Assembly: GCA_029339195.1 (NCBI GenBank)
Contig: JAPTJF010000362.1
Location: forward strand, 1 to 64,000
Reading direction: 5' to 3'
Source: Micractinium sp. NFX-FRZ
Taxonomy: Eukaryota; Chlorophyta; Trebouxiophyceae; Chlorellales; Chlorellaceae
Length of the DNA: 64,000 nt
Position 1 is the first letter of the stretch. Each line of letters opens with the position of its first letter. The notes beneath the pieces were generated by a model that worked only from the letters and a program-made list of their open reading frames with translations, made no database searches and was not told where the DNA came from. This document shows positions 12,112 to 22,150 of this stretch, one piece after another. The translations under genes and the position numbers were made by a program.

Positions 12112-15100
12112 CTGGGGGCGGGAGGGGAGGCAGGTAGGAGGGGAGGCAGGTGGGAGGGCAGACGGAAGGGAAGGGTGGTAGGGCCGGGGGCAGCAGGTTT
12201 TGGTGCGGCTCAAATGCCCAACATGATGACTGACAAAGAGGCCACCTTTGACAGATGCAGACGCCACGTGTGTAATGCGGCACAGAAATGGGGGGCTAAG
12301 ATGCGACCACTCCTCACCAAGCCACGCGCCTCCCCACCTTCCCGCCCATCCGCTCGCCCAACCCGCTGCCGCCTGGCAGCACCCTAAGGCGAACCCACCT
12401 GACAGCGCGCTGGCAAACGAGTCCTCGGTGCGCCACAGGCGGACCAGCCCCTCGTGCATGCCCGCCACCGTGAGGCTGTCAGTGATGGCACACGACATGA
12501 CCGGGGGCTGGGGCCCCGTGGCGCTGGTGCAGAAGACGCGCAGGCAGCTGTAGCACTTGGCTGCGGCAGGACAGGGGGCACACGGGCAAAGGGGCGGCTC
12601 GGCTGGTGGCAGTGCGCGGAGTGAGCGGGTAGGTTAAGGCTAAGGCTAGGCAGCTCGCGTCTGTGCTGCAAGGGCCAGCAGCAAGCGGCAGACTCCCACC
12701 CTATTTCATGCATGTCCCGCCGTCCCTGTCATCCCCGCTGCCGACTCCAACCCACCATGCCAACCCCATCCTGCCCCGGCCCAACCACCCCTCACCTGAC
12801 CACAGCCGCACGGTGCCATCAGCCGCCGCGCTGACAAAGAGCAGCGCACGCTCCAGCCCCGACCGCGGGCTGCCCAGTGGAGCCAGCCCTGCGCCCTCTC
12901 CGCCTGGCGCCGGTGGCAGGGCCCCCCCCACTGGGCTGATTCCCGCAATCACGGCAGCTGTGGGGCTGCGGGGGCTGCCGGGTGACATGAGCTGGGCCAG
13001 GTCTGGAGGCTGCACAGTCACGCTGATGCCGCTGAGGGAGAGGATGTCGTCTGAGTGTCCTGCCAGCGTGCGCCGGCACACCAGCGTCTCCACATCCCAC
13101 ACCCGGATGAGGTGGTCGCGCCCGCCGCTGCAGGCGGGCGGCACGGTGCAGTGCAGAGGTAGGGCGGCGGCGGTGAGTGGGCGGTCATGCAGTTAGTGCT
13201 GACTGCTGGCAAGACAAAGCAGACTGTGCAGGTGCTCTGGGTGCACTGCACTGCACTGCACTGCACCGCACCCGGCAGCGCAGTGTTGAGGATGTGTGGC
13301 GGCACCAGACAAGCATAAAGTCCCCTGCTCTCCCGTGCCCGGCCCCCTCCCTGCCCTGCCCACCTCAGCACGATGCCAGGGCCGCCGTACAGCGCCAGCA
13401 CGCTGCCCCGGTGCCCGCGCAGCGCCTTGACAAACCCCAGGCCGTCGGCCCGCCACACGCGCACTGTGCTGTCTGTGGAGGCGGAGAAGACGTAGGCGCC
13501 GCACACCGCCAGCGCAGTGATGCTGCCGCAGTGCGAGTGCTGCGGGTCGGAGGCGGCGGCGGGCGGCTGCGCTGTGCCGACCATGACGCGGATCGTCTCG
13601 ACGCTCGACCCGCCGCAGCCCTGCACTACCGTGCCCTGCGTGGCCGCGCTGGCGGGGCGGCTGCCTCCCAGCCCGCTGCACAGCCGCACTGCGTCGTTCA
13701 GGTCATTTGCGGGGCTCGGGGGCACCGCCGACGGAGGCCGCGCAGAGGCCGGCCTGGCTGCTGTGCCCGCTGCCAGCCCAGATCCGACTGGCTCGGCCAG
13801 CGTGGGGGACCAGGTGCCGCCACCCATCTGCGAGCGGTCCAGCCGGTACGCGCTGACGTGGCAGCTCTGCCCCCCCACAAACAGCAGGTCCCCCGCTGCC
13901 GCTATTGCCTTGACGGAGCCTCGCAGGTCGGCCACTTGCAGGGCCGCCAGGCAGGGGAAGCCCTCTGTGAGGGCCCACACCCGCACAAACTTGGCGCCCG
14001 CTGCGCAGGCGGGCGGGCAGGCAGGGGCGGGAGAAGGGGTTGGGGGTTGGGGGTTGAGGCAGGTGCGAGGGGGATTGAACGGGCCCAAAGGGAAGAGGGC
14101 AGGTAGGGGGGCACTAGGAGGGGGGAGAGATGAAGAACCCGCCAGCCGGGACAAGGGTCATTGTCGGGTGCCGTGCCACCGAGCAGGCAGTCCGCAGAAG
14201 ACAGCAGGCACTCTGTGCTGGGCTGCTGCCCCTGACCACCCACATCCCTTTGCACCGCACCTGAGAACAGGCATCCCCCCACAATCTCCAGCCGCCGGAT
14301 GGGGCCCCGGTGCCCTTCCAGCGTGGCGATGCACCGGCTGCCCGCCAGCGACCACACCTGCGGGCAGGCGTGGGCAGGCAGGCACGTCGGCATGCCGTGC
14401 AGCTGGCATGCACCAGCACAGCCCTTGGCACATGCGGTGCACCATCTGCCACCCGCATCCACAGCATTGTGTTACCCTTGTCCCTGCCATGCCCTGCGGG
14501 CGAGCCTGCTGCGCCCCTCCTCCCGCCTGCAGCAGCAAACCCACGCCCTCCCAACCACCTTGATGACGGCATCCGTCCCTCCCGAGAAGAGCAGCCCGTT
14601 GGCACACGCCAGGCTCATCACCGCCCCCGCATGCCCCGTCAGCCGATCATCTTCTCCCACCGACACCACCGCTCCATTCCGCCCGCTGCCGCCGCCGCCG
14701 CCCTTGCGCGGGCTGCACATCGCCGCCACGTGCGCTGCGCCGCTGTCCATGCTGTCAGCCGGGTGCTCGCCCTGCCCCGTCAGCTGGCTGTCCTGGCGGG
14801 CCATGTTGGGCACGCTCAGGCTGTGCTGCAGCGCCAGCGGGTGGTGATGGTAGTGCAGGTGGTCGTGCTGATGCCGGCACCCCGCCCCATGGCCTGCATG
14901 TGCTGCATGCGCCGCGTCCCCCCCAAACCCAACAGACGGGTTAACTGATTCCAGGCAGCGGGCCACCTCCTCCTGCCTGCAGGCAGGGGGGCAGGGGGCG
15001 GGCAGCATGGCACAGGGCAGCGGGGTCGGTTGGCGGGCGCGGTTGGCGACCAGCAGGTGCAGCGCAGCAGGTGGCCAATCAGGGTGGAGGCACGAGCCAG

Positions 15101-18100
15101 GGAGGTTGCGATGAGCAAAGCCAAGGCCACACGCAAAGCATGCACATGGGTACACATGCATGCATGGCTGAACCAGGGCAAAGCATCGGCCGCCCTCCCG
15201 CCCCAGCCCCGCGCTTGCCTGGCGGGCGGGCCTGTGAGTGGTGAGAGCAGGATGTTGAGGATGCCCCCCTTCTCCCGGCACACCACCACCGCTGTGTTGG
15301 CCGGCACCTCCACCTGCAGCAGGCAGGATACCAAAGAACAGGGGGAGGGCATAAGTAGCTGGGCAGTAGTGGCGTAACTTGGGATACGTACAGGCACTGC
15401 CACCTGCAGCAGCAGCAGCAGCAGCAGCAGGCAGCCAGGGCTGGACGGAAGGTGTGCGTGGGTGCAGGCGGAGGCAGGGTGACAGCTAGCTTCTGGAGGG
15501 ACGCAGCATGTGCAGGTCGCAGCTGTTTCGTTCTGTCAGTGCTGCCACATCTGCTGCTGCTGCTGCTGCTGCATGGGCGGATGCCTGCCTGGCTGGCCAG
15601 CCCAGGCCCAGCCCCCACCCTGGCGGGCTCACCCAGTCGTTGGCTGCCGAGGTGACGGGCTCAGAAGCGATGAGGCACACACGGCTGCCCTTGTCCGAGT
15701 AGGTCAGGTGGTAGTCAGACTCCTCTGCACAGAGGGTGGCAGATATGAGACTGTAGTGAGAGTTCTCGTGTACCGTTGCGTGAGTAGGTTGAGGTGGCAG
15801 TCGGGCTCCTCTGCAGGTCACTAGGGCAAAGACGTGAGATGTTGCTACGTAAGAGTAGAGCGAAACGAGCTGTGTCTTGAGGTGAAATGGTAGCTAGGCC
15901 CTCTGCAAGGCGGGGGAAAGGTACTATGTTGGGTGTGGTGCCCTCCCGCTCCATCGCCCACCGCCCTCCGCCTCACCCCGCCCTTCCCCCCTGCCCCCCC
16001 GTGCCCCAGCGCACCTGTGACCGGCAGGCTGCGCGCCCCCGCCACCCCCTCCATGCTCTCCTGCCCGTGCAGCGCCTTAGCCGCCGCGCTGTACTTGCGG
16101 CTGACCTCGCCAGACAGCTGCTCACGCTCGTACGCAGACCCCTGCACGCATGGAGGGCAGGCAGGCAGGCGGGTCGATGGCTGGGGGCTGGGTGGGCAGG
16201 TGGGCCACTTGAACGCCTGCGCCCGCTCCTTCCGCTGCCGCAGGCACCTTTGCGCGGCAGCACGGTAATGCTGACACCTTGCCAGCACCTGCGCGTAAGC
16301 CATCACCGGGCCTTGCAGTCACTTGATGCCAGCCGCGTGCCGCACCTCTGCAAAGACTGCAGCCGCGGGCGGCTCAACAGCTGGCTCCCCACCGCCCCCC
16401 CGCCCACCCACCAAGCACAACATGAGTGCCACCCCCCACCCGGCACACCTCTGCATAGTACAGCGATGCTGGGGACTCGTCGGCGTTGCTGACGTAGCGG
16501 GTGGCAATCAGGGTGCGGCCGTCCGACACGACGTAGTTGAGCAGGGAGACGTCTGAGGGCGAGACGCCCATCTCCTGCTGAATGCTGCAGCACAGGAGGA
16601 GCAAAGCCAGGGGGGGTAGGATGAGACGGGGGGCGCAGAGATGAGCAGTTCAGCAGGCGCAGGCAAACAGTAAGGCGCATCTCCTGCTGGACTGCTGCAT
16701 GCTGCCAGCTCAGGGTGAGGTCAACTAACTGAAAAGGGTAGAGTGTGAGACAGTAGACTGCTCCTCCCTTGCATTATTTCCACTCACCGCCGGATGGTGG
16801 CTATGGTCTTCTGCACCGCCGCCAGCAGCACATCCGGCGGGTGCTGGGTGTGCAGGTCGGGCAGGTGGTTGAGGAACAGCGCAAAGCTGCGGGCAGCCGT
16901 GGCGGGGGAGGGGACAGGCGGGGCGTTGGGGCGGTGAGCACCTGAGGTGCAGGCTTCGCAGCATCGTCAATAGGCCCTCAATGCCCATGCAAGGCTGCCC
17001 ATGCTGCCCCCAGACTCAATGCTCCGCCCACGCACCCATCCGCCCCAGCAACCTGACTGCCAGGAGTCGGCGTGGGCAGACCGCCCATCCCCCCACCTCA
17101 CCTTCCTACCTCACCCCCCAGCTCTGCACCCCACAGCCGCGCCGGAATGGAGAGACTGCCTTCCCCACCACCTCATCCCCCACCCCCGCACCTGACGGCT
17201 GAGTCGGAGTGGAACGACTGCACAGCGTTGTACGCCGCGTCGCTGAGCTCCGCCAGCACGCGGCGCCGAATCTGCATGAAGCCGGCCACCACGCCATTGT
17301 GCATGAACAGGTAGCGCCCTGCACAGTGGGGGCAGCGGGCAGGCTTGCCTTCCGTTTATATATGTGTGTACACCAGGGGTGGCAACATGCAGCAGGGCAG
17401 GGCAGGGCAGCGCGCAGCACGGCACGGCACAGCATTGCAGGTTGGTGGTAGCAAGAGCCATGGGCTCGGCAGCATGCGCGGCAGATCACAGACAGCAGGG
17501 CAGGATTGGGCGGCGACACGCGAGCAAAGCATGGCATGGGCACAGGCCCGCCTAAGCACCCTCATTAGCTGGCGGCTGGCGGCGACCACCCTCCAGCGCC
17601 CGCCCAGGCGGCCGCTCACCCCACTGGAAGGGGTGGCAGTTCTGCTCGCTGACGGGCATGCCCGGGTACGCGGCCCGCACGTGTGCAAAGATGACCCCGC
17701 TCTCCAGCTTGGTGGACAGCCGGTTCAGGTTGTCGTTGTTCCAGGCGGGGGTGATGGAGGTGAACACCTGTGGGTGGGGGGGCCGGGGGGCAGGCAGGAG
17801 TGCATGACAACTCAGAATGCAAATGCGACGGCGAGGCGGCCAGTTCAGTTATTTTCATGCTCCAGGCGAGGACCAATGGATCTGAAGGCTCTGAGAGGGC
17901 GCATGCCTGTGTGAGGACAAAAGCAATGAAAGGGCGGGGAGCACGTGCGGGGTGGGAGGCACAAGGAGGCGCCAAGCACCCAGCTGCACCGCCGGCCACG
18001 CGCCCCAGCAGCCTGCGGCATCACTCACGCAGGGTGTGTAGTCAGCAGAGGCGCTGGTGGAGGGGGGCGGGAACCAGCCGATGCCAAAGCCGTCGCCATT

Positions 18101-18504
18101 CAGGTTGCCGTAGCCCAGATGGAAGGGCAGGGAGGAGTCGTTCCTGCGCTCCCGTGCGTCGTAGCTCTGCTTGATGATGGAGCGGGAGGGGCGCACCACC
18201 ACGTCTGCCACCGTCACCGAGGGGCCCAGGTAGGCCATCAGCCTGGGCGGGGGGTAAGGGTGAGGGCAGGGCGGGGCAGGCAGGGCAAGGAGAGGAGGCG
18301 GGTGGGTGCGGTGGCGGGAAGGGGCAGCGACCAGCCGCAAGCCGCCGCCGGGCTTGCAAGGGGCAGGCGGTCGGGCAGTTCGGAGACAGGGTGCAGAACC
18401 CAGGCCCGGCTGCAGCTGCTGCATCCCAACAGCGCATGTCTCTTAGCTGTCCGTGATCCCGTCTGCCAGCTTGATGCGAGCACTGCACGGGCGCACCTGC
18501 ACAT
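6149..18504 (-). CDS. Fused Dug3-type glutamine amidotransferase / WD40 / Dug2-type M20 peptidase
   Basis: This is a 29-exon model read on the minus strand: 18504-18497, 18242-18029, 17767-17620, 17318-17192, 16886-16788, 16584-16449, 16141-16015, 15724-15633, 15313-15219, 14976-14559, 14357-14261, 14000-13364, 13127-12796, 12560-12399, 12111-11820, 11603-11501, 11131-11056, 10839-10732, 10388-10276, 9959-9823, 9519-9429, 9190-9063, 8717-8628, 8299-8167, 7955-7869, 7382-7271, 7107-7034, 6678-6638, 6296-6149. All 28 junction phases agree, giving about 1,474 residues. The order is class II amidotransferase (1 to about 345), His-rich linker, WD40 (about 400-900), M20 metallopeptidase (about 975-1474). 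In yeast the first part is Dug3 and the rest is Dug2, two proteins that together cleave glutathione at its gamma-glutamyl amide bond. Function is inferred from this match. Intron 9 has a GC donor. The protein ends in a poly-Ala/Gln tail. Confidence 0.85.
7677..7790. repeat. 57-bp tandem duplication inside an intron
   Basis: Two nearly identical 57-bp units, each beginning ACACATGTGCTGACC, lie head to tail. They sit in the intron between exons 25 and 26 of the fusion gene (7383-7868) and leave the reading frame untouched. Confidence 0.9.
12399..14976 (-). other. Domain segment: WD40 repeats of the fusion protein
   Basis: WD40-type blades are readable in exons 10-14: [13 protein letters not shown]...[55 protein letters not shown]...[63 protein letters not shown] and [13 protein letters not shown]. 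Yeast Dug2 also has WD40 repeats before its M20 domain. Long Ala/Ser/Pro/Gly insertions separate some blades. Exon 10 also holds a His-rich linker before the first blade. Confidence 0.85.
13238..13272 (-). repeat. GTGCA pentamer tract in intron
   Basis: A short run of GTGCA/GTGCG units on the minus (sense) strand lies in the intron between exons 12 and 13 of the fusion gene. Confidence 0.7.
15219..18504 (-). other. Domain segment: N-terminal-Cys class II glutamine amidotransferase (Dug3-like)
   Basis: Exon 1 encodes only ATG TGC AG. Spliced to exon 2 it gives [11 protein letters not shown], so the catalytic nucleophile Cys2 is exposed when Met1 is removed, as in all class II amidotransferases. 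Other landmarks are [50 protein letters not shown] and HSDSA, which is the substrate-pocket set of the Dug3/YafJ-type family. The segment ends with the [11 protein letters not shown] and ILNILLSPL region and then runs without a stop into the next exon. The tiny 8-nt coding first exon is easy for gene finders to miss, which would lose Cys2. Confidence 0.88.
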
Positions 18505-18961
18505 GGTGGCTGCAAGCCTCGCGGCGGCAACCCCGCCGCCGCTGCCGCTGCCGTGCTAGCCAAGCCTGTAACCGCTGCTGCCGGACACCGCCTCCTCTTC
18601 GTGCCACTGATCAAGAGCTCGTGGGTGCACTCTCAGGCGCTGGCGGCTTGCGAAAGGGCCGCGGCGGCCGAACCCTGCTGAGCACCCGCCGTAGGGTGCA
18701 CACAGGAGCAGCGGGACGAGTCGGCGTACGCTGAAGTAGATAGTGAGCGCTGCTGGTATTAATGCGGCCTGCCCGGCACCCTGCAAACGCCACTTTCAGC
18801 TGCCCATGTGCGGCCACGACAGCACTGTTGCGGCCAATGCTTTCACTTCATTTCGGACGCCTTCAACATCTCCGGATATCTGGTCAATCGCGCAGGCATA
18901 CTGTCGGAGGCTGCTACGACTGAAAGCCCTCCACCAAAGAAGTCTTCTTTGTTTGCGCTCC
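18505..18961. promoter_or_regulatory. Divergent promoter region: amidotransferase/peptidase fusion (-) and HAD hydrolase (+)
   Basis: The two start codons lie head to head about 457 bp apart, so this spacer must contain both promoters and 5' UTRs. I see no canonical TATA box. Shared regulation of the two genes is possible but unproven. Confidence 0.5.
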
Positions 18962-21323
18962 ATGACCGCGCTGTGCACCGCCCCCAGGCTTGTGGTGGTG
19001 CGGAACGATCGGATCGCTGCGGCACTACGGCCCACACGGCAGCAAGCAAGCAAGCCAGCGGCAGCCCCGCGGCGGCGGCGGCACACTATGGCGGCGGCAG
19101 CGGCTGGCAAGCTGGGCGCAGACGTTTGGGCGCTTGACTTTGACGGCGTGGCCTGCGACTCTGTGGGGGAGTCATCCCTCAGCGCATTCAAGGTGCGTGC
19201 ATGCCTGGCGTTTCCACCCAGCCGTGCAGGCAACGCGGCAGTGCGCTTGGGCCTGGTACTGCAAGTTTCGGTGTCGGCAAAGCAATCTGTAAGCCTGGTT
19301 AAGCAAACATGGAAGCCTGAATCTAGGCCACCCCGTATGTGTCCCCCACTGCATGCAGGCGGCTGCCAAGCTCTGGCCCGAGGTGTTCCAGACGCCAGAG
19401 GCGGAGGCACGCAAGGCAGAGCTGGTAGAAAAGATGCGCGTGGTGCGGCCAGTTGTGGAGACAGGGTGAGCACCCCTCCTCCGCTTTCTGCTTCCCTTGC
19501 CTCTGCCGCCGGCTTCAGCAAGTGCCGCTACTGCTTGATGCTCGTGCCGGCCAGTGCGCAAGGCGTCATGTTCCTGCATGCAAGTGCTGCCTGAGCCGGC
19601 AGCCCCAGCCCACTGCCCAGATTCTCTCCTCGCCTATCCGCCAACCGCCTGCTGCTCAACCGGTGCCGTGCTTCCAGCCTCCTCATGACCTCACTCCCCA
19701 CCAATGCCACCCCCCTTTCAGTTACGAGAACATTGTGCAGATCCGGTGCCTGCTGGAGGGAGTGGAGCCGGCTGACATGCTGGAGCGGTGGCACAGCATG
19801 CTGCCAGAGTACATGCAGCGCTGGGGGCTGGACCGGGCAGAGGTGAGCGTGAAATTTGGCTTACAATGTGGCCAACCACAAGAGTATGGGCTACATTGAG
19901 TGCATGCTGGCAGGAGCATGTGCCACGCTGGGAGGTGACGAGTGGATGCCTGCTGACCTGGACAGCTGGCTGGTGCCTTTCCCACTGTTCCTCTCTTCCT
20001 GCCCCCCACCCTTTATGCTTCCCAGCTTGTGGACCTGTTTGGGTCGACGCGTGATGAGTGGATGGCTGCTGACCTGGACGGCTGGCTGGCGCCCAACCGC
20101 ATCTACCCCGGGGTGGCGGACGCCATGCGTGCGCTGATGGAGGCGCACGAGGTGTACATTGTGACCACGAAGCAGGCAAGGCGGCGGGGGGGCAGGGAAC
20201 ATGAGGGGTGTACCTTGCTGCCGCAGGGCAAGGCAGGGGCGAGTGCTGTGAATCAAGGGGTGGGGAGTGGCTGGGTGGCGGATGCCATGCGTGCACTAAT
20301 TGCAGGCGCACAAGTTGCGCATCGTCATCCAGCACATCAGGCAGTGTGTGCTAAATCCAGTAGGCACGGCGTGTGGCATCCAACCGCCCCCTTTCACCGC
20401 ACCCCGCTGACTGTGGCATCCTCCCTTCCCCCGCATCAACACCCCACCCCCCTGCAGGCCCGCTTCACCGAGGCCATCCTGCGTCAGATGGCGGGCATCG
20501 CCTTCCCCCCCGGCCGCATCTTCAGCCAGACGGTGTCGGGGCGGCCCAAGAGCGAGGTGCTGGCGGCGCTGGCGCAGGCGCACCCGCAGGCAGGGGCCTA
20601 CCACTTTGTGGAGGACAAGTGGAGCACGCTGGACAAGGTGGGTGCTGTTGTGTCGTTGCCTTAGCGGGGTGGAGCCACGGGTGGGGTGCTTGCAAGATGG
20701 TCCTTCGGAGGAAGTCAGTCGGGCCACGCCAGGCATAATGGGGCAGAGGGGGTGGAGACCTCTGGGTGACCATTGGTCACATGGTGCCAGTGTGATGGAA
20801 CGGTGATGAGTGGCTGGAATGGCAGGCTGTCGTGCTGGCTTGGATGGCTGATGGGTGCAGCGGTTTGTGGCAAGCTGGTCCCGAGGCCGCGACCCCTTCC
20901 ACTTCTGAGCCGCTCCATCCACCCCGCTGCCCCTGCTATGATGCCAGGTGTCCAAGATGGATGAGCTGGCACACTACCGGCTCTACCTGGTGGACTGGTA
21001 AGCCTGCACCTGGCCCCTGAGGAGATGGCCTGCTGCCTGCGCTCCTGTTGGGGTGGCCGCCGCCCGTGCGTCTTCTCCCCCCCCGCCGCTGCCTGGGTGC
21101 ATCTATGACGCTTGTACTGCTGGTAGCTTGGATCTGGATTTTAGTGTCGAAAGTAAGGCAGCACCCAAACGTGCGGCACTCCCCATCGCTGCTGCCTGGG
21201 TGCAGGGGGTACAACACGGAGGCGGAGCGGCAGGCAGCGGCGGCCAACAAGAGAGTGGAGGTTGTTGACATCCACCGGTTCTCGGAGCTTGTGGGGGTGC
21301 CTGCTCCGGTGGCAGGGCGGTGA
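18962..21323 (+). CDS. HAD-superfamily hydrolase, probably organelle-targeted
   Basis: The model has seven exons: 18962-19192, 19359-19465, 19722-19842, 20026-20175, 20458-20637, 20948-20997 and 21206-21323, giving about 318 residues. HAD motif I is ALDFDGVACDS (about residues 57-67). Motif II is the Thr in YIVTTKQ, followed by RFTEAIL. A Lys in GRPKSEV and an acidic motif FVEDKWSTLDKV near the end fit motifs III and IV. Phosphatase activity is the family expectation; the substrate is unknown. Plants have similar single-domain HAD proteins of unclear role. The first about 45 residues are basic and Ala/Arg-rich, like a transit peptide. A later ATG at 19088 would drop this leader. The intron after exon 4 uses a GC donor (CAG|GCAAGG). 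Confidence 0.82.
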
Positions 21324-22150
21324 AGGGGGGGCAGGGGCCAGCACGACGGGGTGGCCCCTGCATGCTGCAGTACCCGTTGACTGTGTATTGGAAAGCAGCA
21401 GGGGGGCACATAACTGGCAATGCTGGCTGGGCTGCACCCTGTGCCGCCGCCGCCTGTAAGCTCCGCCGCACAACAACGAGCACAATAGCCCCCGGCTGGG
21501 GGAGGCAGGCATGGGTGTCAGGCCCACAAGGTCATGTGCCCAGCCCCCAGCTGTCACCAGGGAGACAAATGGGCAGGCACACTCAAAAATGCACCTGGCA
21601 GCTGCCCTGCGGGGCCGCACAGCAGGCGAAGCAGCCGCTGCTGGGGGTAAGCCTTCTGAAAACAAAGCCCGCCCAACGCTGCAGGTCACTGCTGATTCGT
21701 CCCACCCGCGGCCAAAACTCGTCAATTTGTCACAGCGCCGGCGCTGTTGGCGGCAGCGAAAGCAAGCAGCGTTTGAGTGGGGGAGCAGGGGCGCCCACAG
21801 GTCCGCAGGTGCGCCAGAAAGCGATGTGTTGCCGTGCTCTATCGCTTTTAGGGTCTGAGGACGTCTGCAGCGCGCCGGTGGGTGGGCGCTCTGTGGCACC
21901 ATGCTTGGTCGCCCTTTTCCCGCCCAACAGCCCCGCTGCTCATTATAGTGATGGTTCGCGCCGCGGCGAGGGGGGCAGCAACTTGAAGGCAGCGATCACG
22001 CCCCGCAAGGTTCCTCGCTTGCTAGCCTTTGGCGCCCACCTGCTGGCAGGCTGCGAGCCCTCAACAGTGACTGCCTGCCGCTGATGGTGTCCCCATGCTG
22101 CAGTCAGTCCCGCCGATGTGCGTCTGAGGGCCCCTGTTCTATAGAGCAGT
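21324..22150. other. Intergenic: HAD 3' UTR and promoter of the chromatin reader
   Basis: The spacer between two genes on the same strand holds a TGTAA and, just before the next ATG, a GC-rich stretch with no recognised promoter box. Open frames of about 250 residues on both strands have no protein features and are treated as chance. Confidence 0.5.
21455..21459 (+). terminator. Candidate poly(A) signal TGTAA for the HAD gene
   Basis: TGTAA lies 132 bp after the stop. UGUAA is the established poly(A) signal in green algae. Confidence 0.45.

Noticed and set aside
14976..15313. Split into two genes, a Dug3-like gene ending here and a Dug2-like gene starting after it
   Set aside because: No stop codon follows the amidotransferase exon in the frame that joins the next exon, no TGTAA lies between, and the GC-AG junction keeps phase. 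The first in-frame Met downstream lies well inside the linker.
21141..22084. Overlapping 253-254-residue frames on both strands upstream of the chromatin reader
   Set aside because: There is no domain, no splice context and no consistent composition. GC-rich DNA gives such frames by chance.
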